Shown here: positions 13,516 through 20,276 of the stretch, piece after piece
Numbering within the stretch: position 1 is the first letter of the stretch
Layout: the number at the start of each line of letters is the position of its first letter
Source of the DNA: an uncultured Coprococcus sp.
GTDB lineage: Bacteria > Bacillota > Clostridia > Lachnospirales > Lachnospiraceae
Length of the DNA stretch: 23,559 bases
NCBI GenBank assembly: GCA_900557435.1
Contig: USSH01000005.1
Span: forward strand, 1 to 23,559
Direction of reading: 5' to 3'
The notes under the pieces: generated by a model
Told to the model about the DNA's origin: nothing
What the model saw: only the letters and a program-made list of their open reading frames with translations
Database searches by the model: none
Translations under genes and position numbers: made by a program

Positions 13516-14849
13516 CTCTTATTCGACCTCCGCCAGATCTTCCGCTCCTGGGCCTCCTTTATCAGCATGTCCCGGAAATCAGGATGTGCTATGGATATCA
13601 GTGCCTCCGCTCTCTCCCATGTGGAACGCCCCTCAAGGTTTATCACGCCGTACTCTGTCGCCAGAAAGTACACCTGACTTCTCGGCGAGGTGATGATATC
13701 TCCGTTAAACTGTGGCTTTACCCTGGAATGCTTCACTCCATTCCTGTCGGTATGGGTGGAACTCATACATATAAACGCCTTACCACCACGGGAGCCCGAG
13801 GCTCCGATCAGGAAATCGAGCTGTCCGCCGGTTCCGCTGATCTGGCGTGAACCGCTGCTCTCCGCCGCAACCTGTCCGTACAGATCCACCGCCACGCAGC
13901 TGTTTATGGACACCATGTTGTCTATCTGCGATATGACATATGGCCTGTTCACATACTCAAGTGGATATGCGGCGATTCCCGGATTGTCGTCCAGCCACTC
14001 ATACAGCTCATTTGAACCGATGGCACAGCCAAATACACCCTTTCCTCGGTCTATATTCTTGTATTTATTTGTCAGCTTGCCCGCTTTGTACAGGGCAAGA
14101 TATGCGTCCGAACAGAGCTCCGTGTGCATGGCGAGATCCTTGAGATCCGACTGAGCCAGCATCTCACCCACCGCATTTGGCATTCCTCCGATACCGAGCT
14201 GCAGTGTTGAACCATCTACTATGTATGGAATGAGCAGCTCCGCTATCTTCCGGTCAACCTCCCGCGGTGCCTGTGTTTTCACATCAGCAAATGGCTCGTG
14301 CTCCCCCTCTACGATCATATCCACATCCGATATGTGAATACACTCGTCATATCCACCGCGTATCTTAGGCATGTGCTCATTCACCTCAACTATCACGATG
14401 TCCGCCTTCCTGGCAATAGGGGCAGCCACGCCAGTATTTACCGAGAAGTTAAAATAGCCATGCTTGTCCATAGGTCCCACTGACACCATGACCACATTTA
14501 CATGGAGAAAATACTCGTAATAAGCCGCATTGTTGTGGAACACCATAGGTATATAGTAGCATTTTCCCTCATCGCACAGTTTTCTCTCGTACTGCGAACA
14601 GTGCCAGCTGTGATACACAAAATGCTCCTGACTGTCATCACACTCTGCAACCTCTATAGGCCCAGCCATCAGATTACCTCTGATCTTCACATCGTGCAGC
14701 TCATCTCTCCGCTTTGCCAGTGCCCTGTCAAGTAGTACAGGTTTTCCAAGGGACGATGTGTAATCGACCCAGTCTCCATCCTTGACACACTCCACCGCAG
14801 CCTCCGGTGTACGCAGTTTTTCTCTATACATTTGCTGAAAATCGAACAT
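13512..14849 (-). CDS. acetyl-CoA hydrolase/transferase family CoA-transferase (butyryl-CoA:acetate type)
   Basis: A 445-residue protein of the Cat1/4-hydroxybutyrate/butyryl-CoA:acetate CoA-transferase family. Signatures are DGDWVDY near residue 27, GIGGMPNAVG at 219-228, the catalytic glutamate Glu244 in HTELCSDAY, GTGGQLDF and the family ending STWERAEALISIAHPDFRDML, then IWRRSN. In butyrate-producing Lachnospiraceae such enzymes pass CoA from butyryl-CoA to acetate, releasing butyrate. The N-terminal third differs enough from the classical But sequence as I recall it that another acyl substrate is possible. It heads an operon with the NUDIX gene. Confidence 0.85.
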   Translation of the reverse strand: MFDFQQMYREKLRTPEAAVECVKDGDWVDYTSSLGKPVLLDRALAKRRDELHDVKIRGNLMAGPIEVAECDDSQEHFVYHSWHCSQYERKLCDEGKCYYIPMVFHNNAAYYEYFLHVNVVMVSVGPMDKHGYFNFSVNTGVAAPIARKADIVIVEVNEHMPKIRGGYDECIHISDVDMIVEGEHEPFADVKTQAPREVDRKIAELLIPYIVDGSTLQLGIGGMPNAVGEMLAQSDLKDLAMHTELCSDAYLALYKAGKLTNKYKNIDRGKGVFGCAIGSNELYEWLDDNPGIAAYPLEYVNRPYVISQIDNMVSINSCVAVDLYGQVAAESSGSRQISGTGGQLDFLIGASGSRGGKAFICMSSTHTDRNGVKHSRVKPQFNGDIITSPRSQVYFLATEYGVINLEGRSTWERAEALISIAHPDFRDMLIKEAQERKIWRRSNKR

Positions 14850-14911
14850 ATAAATCCCCCTTTATCGAATAACGTTTCACCGCTTGTTCTCCCTCAAAAG
14901 TCTCAATCACT

Positions 14912-14940
14912 ATTATCAAATAAATCAAATATCATTTCAA
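14912..14940 (-). promoter_or_regulatory. predicted promoter of the CoA-transferase operon
   Basis: On the minus strand, TTGAAA (14935-14940), a 17-bp spacer and GATAAT (14912-14917) lie about 60 nt upstream of the start codon. Nothing else is seen between 14850 and 15028. Confidence 0.6.
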
Positions 14941-15028
14941 CATTTTTAGAGATATTCCAGCCAAAATAACTGTAATATTTTTTCGCCTTCACTGGCACAA
15001 TGCTCATTTACATCTAATTGCAAAACGC

Positions 15029-15076
15029 AAAAGAGCCCCCCGCATACCTGCACCTTGCAGATACACGGAGGGCTCT
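15029..15076 (-). terminator. hsp20 terminator
   Basis: On the minus strand, a stem AGAGCCC / GGGCTCT, extended inside by CTGCA/TGCAG, is followed by TTTTGCG. It lies about 45 nt after the hsp20 stop. Confidence 0.8.
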
Positions 15077-15121
15077 ACGAATATTAGTCATCTGTTATTA
15101 AGTAATTACGCAGTTCTTACA

Positions 15122-15601
15122 TTATTCGATTGCAATGTAATTACTCTTCTCTACTTTCTTCTGCTCTTCCTTCTTAGGAATCGACAATTTCAGTACGCCA
15201 TGTTCATACTTTGCATGAATGTCTTCCTGAGTAACTCCCTCACCGACATAGAAGCTCCTGCTCATGCTGCCGGCATAACGCTCACGCCTGATATACTTGC
15301 CGCTCTTCTTGTCCTTCTCATCCTTATCCAGACCCTTTGCAGCCTCAATTGTCAGGTAACCATCAGCAAGCTGAACCTTTACTTCATCTTTCTTGAATCC
15401 TGGGAGATCCATATCTACTTCATATGAATCGTCTGTCTCACGGACATCGGTCTTCATCATGTTCTTTGCATGCTTGCCATACAGCGCATGCTCGGTAGGT
15501 GCTAACGCTTTACTGAACTCCTTGTCAAAATCCTTTCCAAATGGGAAATAGTCATTCATCCAATCATCAAATAAATCTTCTCCAAAAATACTAGGTAACA
15601 T
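15122..15601 (-). CDS. small heat shock protein, Hsp20/alpha-crystallin family
   Basis: A 159-residue ATP-independent chaperone. The alpha-crystallin domain spans about residues 50-145, with the family landmarks VDMDLPGFKKDEVKV, RRERYAGSMSRSFYV and the A-x-x-x-x-GVLKLSIPK motif (KYEHGVLKLSIPK). The N-terminal arm opens MLPSIFGEDLFDDW. It holds unfolded proteins in the cytoplasm for refolding. The gene is monocistronic with its own terminator. A CIRCE operator overlapping the -35 box shows HrcA control. The leader is about 160 nt long and contains a GGTTTC/GAAACC hairpin (15645-15660). Confidence 0.95.
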   Translation of the reverse strand: MLPSIFGEDLFDDWMNDYFPFGKDFDKEFSKALAPTEHALYGKHAKNMMKTDVRETDDSYEVDMDLPGFKKDEVKVQLADGYLTIEAAKGLDKDEKDKKSGKYIRRERYAGSMSRSFYVGEGVTQEDIHAKYEHGVLKLSIPKKEEQKKVEKSNYIAIE

Positions 15602-15767
15602 AAGTCATTTCTCCTTTCAATCTCAAACAAGTGTCGGAAATTGTGGTTTCTTATGAAACCCCAAGGCACTTAGACTTTTTGTTTACTGTTACTTTCAAAA
15701 TAATTATCAAGATAAACTTTCGGGATTCTTTCTCTTCTTTCTAATCCCTTTCCTTATCTTTGACTAT

Positions 15768-15796
15768 GTTATACACCTAATTGTTAGCACTGTCAA
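15768..15796 (-). promoter_or_regulatory. hsp20 promoter
   Basis: On the minus strand, TTGACA (15791-15796), a 17-bp spacer and TATAAC (15768-15773). The -35 box lies within the CIRCE element. Confidence 0.85.
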
Positions 15797-15810
15797 TAGG
15801 TGAGTGCTAA
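15784..15810. promoter_or_regulatory. CIRCE element (HrcA operator)
   Basis: TTAGCACTG, nine bases, GAGTGCTAA. It matches the CIRCE consensus (TTAGCACTC-N9-GAGTGCTAA) in 17 of 18 arm positions. The changed base makes the -35 box TTGACA read correctly on the minus strand. Confidence 0.92.
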
Positions 15811-16023
15811 TTATTTTGTGAAGAATTTGTGTCCACTCCCAGGGACGTCCCTTTTGTCACGGTGCACTCTCTAGGATGTTCCTGACCTATCGTTACATAG
15901 TTAGTTGGGGGGCATTTGCAGTCATTAACTGACTGTTTTTATTTGGTGAAGTGATACTTATTATCACACTAATATGGATATTTCTCATTCCTATAGCAAA
16001 GAAACGCCCCTACTTATTAGGGG
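15811..16023. other. noncoding stretch with several palindromes
   Basis: No coding region is visible. It holds a perfect 12-bp palindrome AGGGACGTCCCT (15841-15852) beside TTTTGTCAC, which recalls REP-like sequences left by transposase-related elements. It also holds a CAGTCA/TGACTG stem followed by T5 near 15919-15940 and GTGATA/TATCAC near 15950-15966. The CCCCTA/TAGGGG stem with a T-rich run at 16003-16030 looks like a rightward terminator. Confidence 0.5.
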
Positions 16024-16052
16024 TTGTTTTCCGAACATGTGTTTGTTATAAT
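16024..16052 (+). promoter_or_regulatory. predicted promoter of the 32-residue peptide gene
   Basis: TTGTTT (16024-16029), a 17-bp spacer and TATAAT (16047-16052). Transcription would start near 16059, exactly at the GGTGCTACC repeat. Confidence 0.65.
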
Positions 16053-16058
16053 ATATTT

Positions 16059-16088
16059 GGTGCTACCCTATTCGGTAGGCGGTTAGCC
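16059..16088. repeat. inverted repeat bracketing the small peptide locus (partner 16332-16355)
   Basis: The left copy runs GGTGCTACC, a loop, then GGTTAGCC. The right copy on the minus strand reads GGTGCTACC, GATAGAC, GGTTAGCC. Each sits at the predicted 5' end of one of two converging transcripts, so both RNAs would begin with the same kind of stem-loop. The two loops (CTATTC and GATAGA) contain complementary CTAT/ATAG. Confidence 0.7.
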
Positions 16089-16164
16089 TTCACCACAGGA
16101 GTTTATAGCTTGTGTTTACATAGATAAATCCATTTATGGAAATCTATTTGGAGGTTTTGTGCTT

Positions 16165-16263
16165 ATGCTTACAACGGAACTTTTTATAGCCATCATCAGC
16201 TTATGCATCACATGCTTTGCTCTTGGTTATGCCGTTGGCTCTAAGAGCAATGATAAGAAATAA
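16165..16263 (+). CDS. 32-residue membrane peptide, candidate type I (holin-like) toxin
   Basis: A short ORF starting MLTTELFIAIISLCITCF, then ALGYAVG and the basic tail SKSNDKK. This is one helix with a polar charged end, as in small type I toxins of Firmicutes (TxpA, Fst and the 'putative holin-like toxin' group). GGAGG lies 10 nt upstream, directly after a stem (ATAGAT/ATCTAT, 16120-16147) that may limit ribosome access. The predicted mRNA has a leader of about 105 nt, unusually long for such a small gene, as in type I toxin mRNAs. A converging antisense RNA overlaps its 3' end. Confidence 0.65.
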   Translation: MLTTELFIAIISLCITCFALGYAVGSKSNDKK

Positions 16264-16266
16264 GGC

Positions 16267-16312
16267 AAAAAAATAACCGCCTGGTCCTGAGAAAACTTGG
16301 CGGTTACTTTTT
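16267..16312. terminator. shared bidirectional terminator of the peptide/antisense locus
   Basis: The stem TAACCGCC (16274-16281) / GGCGGTTA (16299-16306) has A7 on its left and T5 on its right, so it can end transcripts from both directions. Confidence 0.85.
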
Positions 16313-16358
16313 GTTAACTCGTTAATATCAGGGCTAACCGTCTATCGGTAGCACCTCT
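16268..16358 (-). ncRNA. candidate antisense RNA to the small peptide mRNA
   Basis: A minus-strand promoter at 16366-16394 and the bidirectional terminator define an RNA of about 90 nt with no ORF. Its 3' half is complementary to the 3' untranslated end of the peptide mRNA, and its 5' end carries the shared stem-loop. This is the arrangement of type I antitoxin RNAs that overlap the toxin mRNA tail. Confidence 0.55.
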
Positions 16359-16365
16359 TAATATT

Positions 16366-16394
16366 ATATTAGCATCCTACTGCTTTCATGTCAA
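16366..16394 (-). promoter_or_regulatory. predicted antisense RNA promoter
   Basis: On the minus strand, TTGACA (16389-16394), a 17-bp spacer and TAATAT (16366-16371). A TATAAT three bases further on is an alternative with 20-bp spacing. Confidence 0.65.
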
Positions 16395-16442
16395 ACATAT
16401 ATTCGATTATCGTTTATCAATACAAATGATGCTTTGTCAACT

Positions 16443-17084
16443 TCACCTCACCGCACGCCCAGTCACAGCCTCAAAGTGGTATTTGGCAATTCCAAGATCT
16501 ATCTTCGTGCAGATTCCTCTCGGAGCTTTCGCTGTCACCACACCCTCTCTCAGCTCAAACATGAACTTCTGCTGGTTCACCGCTGTCGGTGCCAGACACA
16601 CAGCCTCCATCCCCTTTGTGAACCAGTCTGTCTCCACATCTGCCCTGCTGATTTCCGATACATCTTTGCTCTTGTGGGCAACGCCCTGATTCTCACCGTA
16701 CCCAAGAGCAATCACTATCAGCAGTTTCTGTCCTTTGCCTATGACTGCCCTGGTCTTACCATGTGACATGGCAACCCAGCATGTGTTAAGCCCAAGTTCC
16801 TGACATCCAAGCACCAGCTTTTCACCGTAGTAGCCAGCCTTTTCCTGGTCGTTCTTCGCGCCAACTATCGCTATATAATTAGAAACACTTGTGAATTTGC
16901 CATAATGCGCCATAAACGAATCAAAACAGTTCGGCTCATCGTAGACCGCCTGCATACTCAGTCCGCTCTCAGAATTTATCTCAGAGATAAGCCTGTCGAT
17001 CTTCGCACGTTTCTCCTGCTCGATTGGCTTATCCTTATATTGCCGCACACTGTGCCTCTCCTTCATCAACTGTAACATATCCAT
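16443..17084 (-). CDS. nitroreductase-family protein
   Basis: A 213-residue protein with the N-terminal RHSVRQY signature of FMN-dependent nitroreductases (residues 10-16) and the later conserved stretches GYYGEKLVLGCQELGLNTCW and LLIVIALGYGE. The last segment (APTAVNQQKFMFEL) is the usual FMN-contacting 'PSA-x-N-x-Q' motif with Thr for Ser. Such enzymes use NAD(P)H and FMN to reduce nitro, quinone or flavin substrates. The natural substrate is not predictable. The gene stands alone, with a palindrome over its predicted -35 region. Confidence 0.85.
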   Translation of the reverse strand: MDMLQLMKERHSVRQYKDKPIEQEKRAKIDRLISEINSESGLSMQAVYDEPNCFDSFMAHYGKFTSVSNYIAIVGAKNDQEKAGYYGEKLVLGCQELGLNTCWVAMSHGKTRAVIGKGQKLLIVIALGYGENQGVAHKSKDVSEISRADVETDWFTKGMEAVCLAPTAVNQQKFMFELREGVVTAKAPRGICTKIDLGIAKYHFEAVTGRAVR

Positions 17085-17120
17085 ATGTTGTTCCTCGCTC
17101 TCATTCTGATATCTACGCCG

Positions 17121-17159
17121 AGTATACCATAGATTGTTTAACGTCTGATTAAAATCAGA
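17121..17159 (-). promoter_or_regulatory. possible nitroreductase promoter with a 16-bp palindrome
   Basis: The palindrome TCTGATTAAAATCAGA (17144-17159) is perfect. On the minus strand a TATACT box (17121-17126) lies 17 bp downstream, so the palindrome covers the -35 position and could be an operator for an unlinked regulator. Confidence 0.45.
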
Positions 17160-17252
17160 TTAAAATGTTTTCCGTTTCAAAATCAATATCCTATCGCCCT
17201 GCCTTAGCTTACTTATAAAGCAGAATGCACAATATATCCTTTAATGAATGCA

Positions 17253-17888
17253 TTACAAATAAGACTTTAAAGACTTAAAAACATTCAAATATCCATTTGC
17301 ATACATATGTACACCATCAATGGTATACTCCGATTTCTGTTCACCATGTTCATCAACAAGGGCTTCATTACAATCAAGATAATGACAACCGTATTTTTCT
17401 GCTATTTCTTTTAATCGATGATTACATAATGTAAGATTCTCAGGAGTCCGGAGTTTCATCCATTGAATTGATTGTTCTGTCTGCCATGGCAGGTGAAGAT
17501 TTGCAGGATAAAACGCCATGATAAAAATTTCCGCATCTGGAATACGGGATTTGATAATTTCCATGATTCTACAGATATTATCCATTAAATGTGACATCCA
17601 CTGATTTCCAAATCGTTCCTTTGTAATATCATTAGTACCGATATTGATAAATATCTTTGATGGCTCAAGATCTAAAAGCAATGTATCGATATTATCCAGA
17701 AACTCATCTGTATTCAATCCACCAACACCACGATTATATATCACTTGTTCGATCCCCTGGCTTCGTGCAATTTCACAGACAGGAAACATTTCCATCAAGG
17801 ATGATCCTGTAAAAAGAATTTGCCCTTTTAATGCTCCTTGGTTTAAATACCCGAAATTTCTGATTTTCATCCTTTGATTATCATCCAT
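17253..17888 (-). CDS. SGNH/GDSL-family hydrolase
   Basis: A 211-residue protein with all SGNH blocks: TGSSLME (nucleophile Ser30), NRGVGG (oxyanion Gly), NIGTND (Asn) and DGVHM (Asp-x2-His). No signal peptide is seen, so it is probably cytoplasmic. Members are esterases, lipases or carbohydrate deacetylases. The short form without extra domains suggests acetyl or acyl ester cleavage on a small molecule. The start at 17888 (MDDNQRM) is preferred over 17960 because AAAGGAA lies 8 nt upstream and the longer N-terminus is lysine/arginine-rich without family similarity. Confidence 0.87.
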   Translation of the reverse strand: MDDNQRMKIRNFGYLNQGALKGQILFTGSSLMEMFPVCEIARSQGIEQVIYNRGVGGLNTDEFLDNIDTLLLDLEPSKIFINIGTNDITKERFGNQWMSHLMDNICRIMEIIKSRIPDAEIFIMAFYPANLHLPWQTEQSIQWMKLRTPENLTLCNHRLKEIAEKYGCHYLDCNEALVDEHGEQKSEYTIDGVHMYANGYLNVFKSLKSYL

Positions 17889-17960
17889 AACATTATTCCT
17901 TTCATTTCTCCTGTTGAATTTCGATTTTCTTAATTCTACAAACTTGAATTGAGATTTCAC

Positions 17961-18273
17961 CTATTCTAAGTAATTTAATAACGGTTATATTTTGTTATCA
18001 AATTTCTCACAAACCATTGAAAACTCTAAGTTTGTCGCAGGTGAGCTTTCCCTTATTGTTTCCCTTATGTTATATCTTCCCATATGAATTTGCGAACTCT
18101 GATAAGGGCAAAAACAAGGGAAAGAAAATCCTATAAAACAGTATAACACAAAATGAAAACGACATGGTGAACTGATTAAAATGCTTCTGATTTTTATAAC
18201 TGATGATTGAACGCACTTGAAAAATAGATCATCTGTATTCCATACAAGCCTGACATTTCCTGCAGTTGCTTCA
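17961..18273. other. gene-poor stretch with a long imperfect inverted repeat
   Basis: Two 24-bp arms, 18046-18069 (CTTTCCCTTATTG, then TTTCCCTTATG) and 18101-18124 (GATAAGGGC, then AACAAGGGAAAG), pair at about 20 of 24 positions around a 31-base loop. No T-tract follows. A 116-codon frame covers the stretch on the minus strand but looks accidental. The repeat may be a relic of a small mobile element. Confidence 0.45.
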
Positions 18274-18510
18274 TCAACAACAATTCTGTTCTTCTCTGTT
18301 TTGGAATAAATTGTTAAATAATTCGGTATAATCATTCATTCTGGTAACATTCTCTAATCCCATCCGATCTATAGCAAAAAGCTCTCTTTTATGCAGTGCT
18401 TCAATAATTTCACTTGCATAAGCCTTGCCTTTCGGTGTGAGTGTGATCAGTTTATTGCGTTTATCTTCTTTATTTGTCAATAGTTCAAATTCCAATTCTT
18501 TATTATCCAT
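18274..18510 (-). pseudogene. truncated MarR-type regulator (C-terminal half only)
   Basis: A 78-residue frame starting MDNKELEF, behind a GGAGGT site. The segment DKRNKLITLTPKGKAYASEI is the wing and following helix of MarR-family regulators. The recognition helix and everything before it are missing, because full MarR proteins are about 140-150 residues. Directly upstream is a strong hairpin with a T-tract, and no promoter is visible. It is most likely a decayed gene. It could instead be a short protein able to interfere with other MarR dimers, but no evidence supports that. Confidence 0.65.
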
Positions 18511-18524
18511 ATTTACCTCCAATT

Positions 18525-18571
18525 CAAAAAGTCCGGTGTCGTACCAATGTAATATAGTACGACACCGGACT
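18525..18571 (-). terminator. terminator of the dehydrogenase-permease-kinase-VOC operon
   Basis: A perfect 15-bp stem, AGTCCGGTGTCGTAC (18530-18544 and its complement 18557-18571), with a 12-base loop. On the minus strand it is followed by a T-run. It lies 84 nt after the VOC stop. Confidence 0.8.
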
Positions 18572-18654
18572 AATATCAAGGGCAAGTTTAGTCAGTACTT
18601 CCACTTATCCTTCCATTAATCAATATTTTATAATTCTGCTTCATAACCTCTAAT

Positions 18655-19047
18655 CTACAAGTACTGGCTGAACTCTATTTTTTCCATGTTTGGTCCTTCT
18701 ATCGTAAAAAACCTCACTCCATTTTTCCAAAATGGAAGGAAATGAATTGTGTCATTTGTTGTATTCAGTTTTTTCTCACTGATATACTGATATACTTCTT
18801 CGATATCATTTACATCAATTGCCACATGGTCTATCGCCCCGGATTCAAATTTTGCAGCCTTATTCTCATAAGTTTCAATCACAAGCGTTTTCAGTTTTAA
18901 AAAAGCTACTTTTTCGTCTGCTTCTTTATTTATCGTCTGAAGTGCAGTCTCAAAGCCAAGCTCCTTATAAAATGCAATTGTTTTTTCAATATCGTTGGTT
19001 GGAATTCCAATATGCTGGATTCCTGTCGAATAATTTTTCGAATCCAT
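18655..19047 (-). CDS. VOC-superfamily (glyoxalase-fold) protein
   Basis: A 130-residue protein with two beta-alpha-beta-beta-beta modules. The first opens GIQHIGIPTNDIEKTIAFYKELGF and the second IDHVAIDVNDIEEVYQYI, ending MEKIEFSQ. The metal ligands typical of VOC enzymes are present (His in QHIG, Glu in VIETY, His in DHVA, Glu in KIEF). Its ATG directly follows the stop codon of the kinase gene, so translation is coupled. In sugar operons such proteins can be epimerases, lyases or aldehyde-detoxifying enzymes. The role here is open. Confidence 0.85.
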   Translation of the reverse strand: MDSKNYSTGIQHIGIPTNDIEKTIAFYKELGFETALQTINKEADEKVAFLKLKTLVIETYENKAAKFESGAIDHVAIDVNDIEEVYQYISEKKLNTTNDTIHFLPFWKNGVRFFTIEGPNMEKIEFSQYL

Positions 19048-20265
19048 TTAACGTTCCATCCTTTCTTTAACCTCTGCAAGTGTCGGCATTGCCGGTATTG
19101 CACCCTTTTTTTCCACGCAAAGGCTTGCAACTGCATTGCCAAAGCGTACATACTCTTTCAGTTCATCCATTGTGAATTGTTCCAGACTTTTATCTGCTTT
19201 GCTGATACAATATAAAAATCCGCCCCAGAAAGAGTCACCTGCACCATTCGTATCCATTACTTTGCTTACAAAACCTGGGATCTGTGCACCTCCTTCCCTG
19301 CAATAAAGATAAGCCCCTTCACCGCCAAGCGTTACAATAGCAATCTGAACGCCTTTCTGGAATAATGTTTCTGCTGCTTCCTCCGGGCTTACTTTTCCTG
19401 TCAGCAATTCTGTTTCTTCATCTGAAATCTTCATAATATCTACATACGGAATAAGACTGCGCATCTGGCTCTTTGCTGTTTTTTCGTCTTTCCATAAGGA
19501 TGCCCTGTAATTCGGATCATAGGAAATAATACTTCCCTTCTCTTTTGCACGACGTATTGCATATAAAGTGGTATCTCTGGCCGGCTGATGCGTCAGGGAA
19601 AGAGAGCCCACATGAAATACTTTTGTATTGTCCAGAATATCTACATTCACTTCCTCTTTTTCAATCCTTGTATCTGCACCCGGCTTCCTTGCAAAAGAAA
19701 AAGAACGCTCTCCGTCCCCGGATACATTTACGAAGGCAAGTGTTGTAAAATAGTTTTCATCCAGCAACATTCCCGCTGTCTCAACTTTTTCTTTTTCGAG
19801 AACCGATTTTAGAAATTCACCATGCATATCTTTTCCAGCCTTACCGATAAAAGCGGTATGTGCACCAAGCTTTCCCGCTGCAACCGCAACGTTAGCCGGA
19901 GCACCGCCCGGAATCTGAGCAAATAAGGTCTGTCCGGATTCGTTTACTCCCTGCCATGTAAAATCTATCAGGATTTCACCGAATGTCGTAATATCATACA
20001 ACGATTTCTTAGCAGCATCACAGGTATCTACCAGAAGCCCATTTTCCAATAATTGTTCCAGAATGCGGCTGCACTCAATTTCGTCATCTGTGTGGACATG
20101 TAATTCCCCAGACTCAAATTTCGGCATGCTCAACACCCCAAGCATTGACTTTGCATTCACAACATATCTGCCACTGCAAAGTTCTACATCATATGGAATC
20201 CGTTCAACAATATTCACTAGCTTTCTTGCATTCTGCATCGTATTTAATATTACTTTTGCGATCAT
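19048..20265 (-). CDS. PfkB-family sugar kinase with N-terminal HPr-like domain
   Basis: A 405-residue fusion. Residues 1-75 resemble HPr: the Ser46 region is kept (NAKSMLGVLS, Ser40 here), but the phosphorylated His15 of HARP is replaced by Asn12 (NAR), so it cannot act as a PTS phosphocarrier. Residues about 90-405 are a ribokinase/fructokinase domain with GGAPANVAVAAG (119-131) and DTNGAGDSFWGGF (338-350), catalytic Asp344. The sequence pattern is closest to fructokinases (GERSFSFARKPGAD). In this operon the substrate could be fructose from a polyol or 2-keto-3-deoxygluconate. The start at 20265 follows AGGAGG by 7 nt and lies 11 nt after the permease stop. Confidence 0.88.
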   Translation of the reverse strand: MIAKVILNTMQNARKLVNIVERIPYDVELCSGRYVVNAKSMLGVLSMPKFESGELHVHTDDEIECSRILEQLLENGLLVDTCDAAKKSLYDITTFGEILIDFTWQGVNESGQTLFAQIPGGAPANVAVAAGKLGAHTAFIGKAGKDMHGEFLKSVLEKEKVETAGMLLDENYFTTLAFVNVSGDGERSFSFARKPGADTRIEKEEVNVDILDNTKVFHVGSLSLTHQPARDTTLYAIRRAKEKGSIISYDPNYRASLWKDEKTAKSQMRSLIPYVDIMKISDEETELLTGKVSPEEAAETLFQKGVQIAIVTLGGEGAYLYCREGGAQIPGFVSKVMDTNGAGDSFWGGFLYCISKADKSLEQFTMDELKEYVRFGNAVASLCVEKKGAIPAMPTLAEVKERMER

Positions 20266-20276
20266 CTTCTTTCCTC

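Noticed and set aside
13690..14154. Plus-strand frame inside the butyrate-type CoA-transferase
   Set aside because: Shadow of a conserved coding sequence with visible catalytic residues on the minus strand.
17985..18335. 116-codon minus-strand frame containing RIVVDEATAGNVRLVW, slightly like the recombinase domain of large serine integrases
   Set aside because: It overlaps the MarR fragment in another frame, has no ribosome site, and the rest has no family character. The resemblance is short and probably chance.
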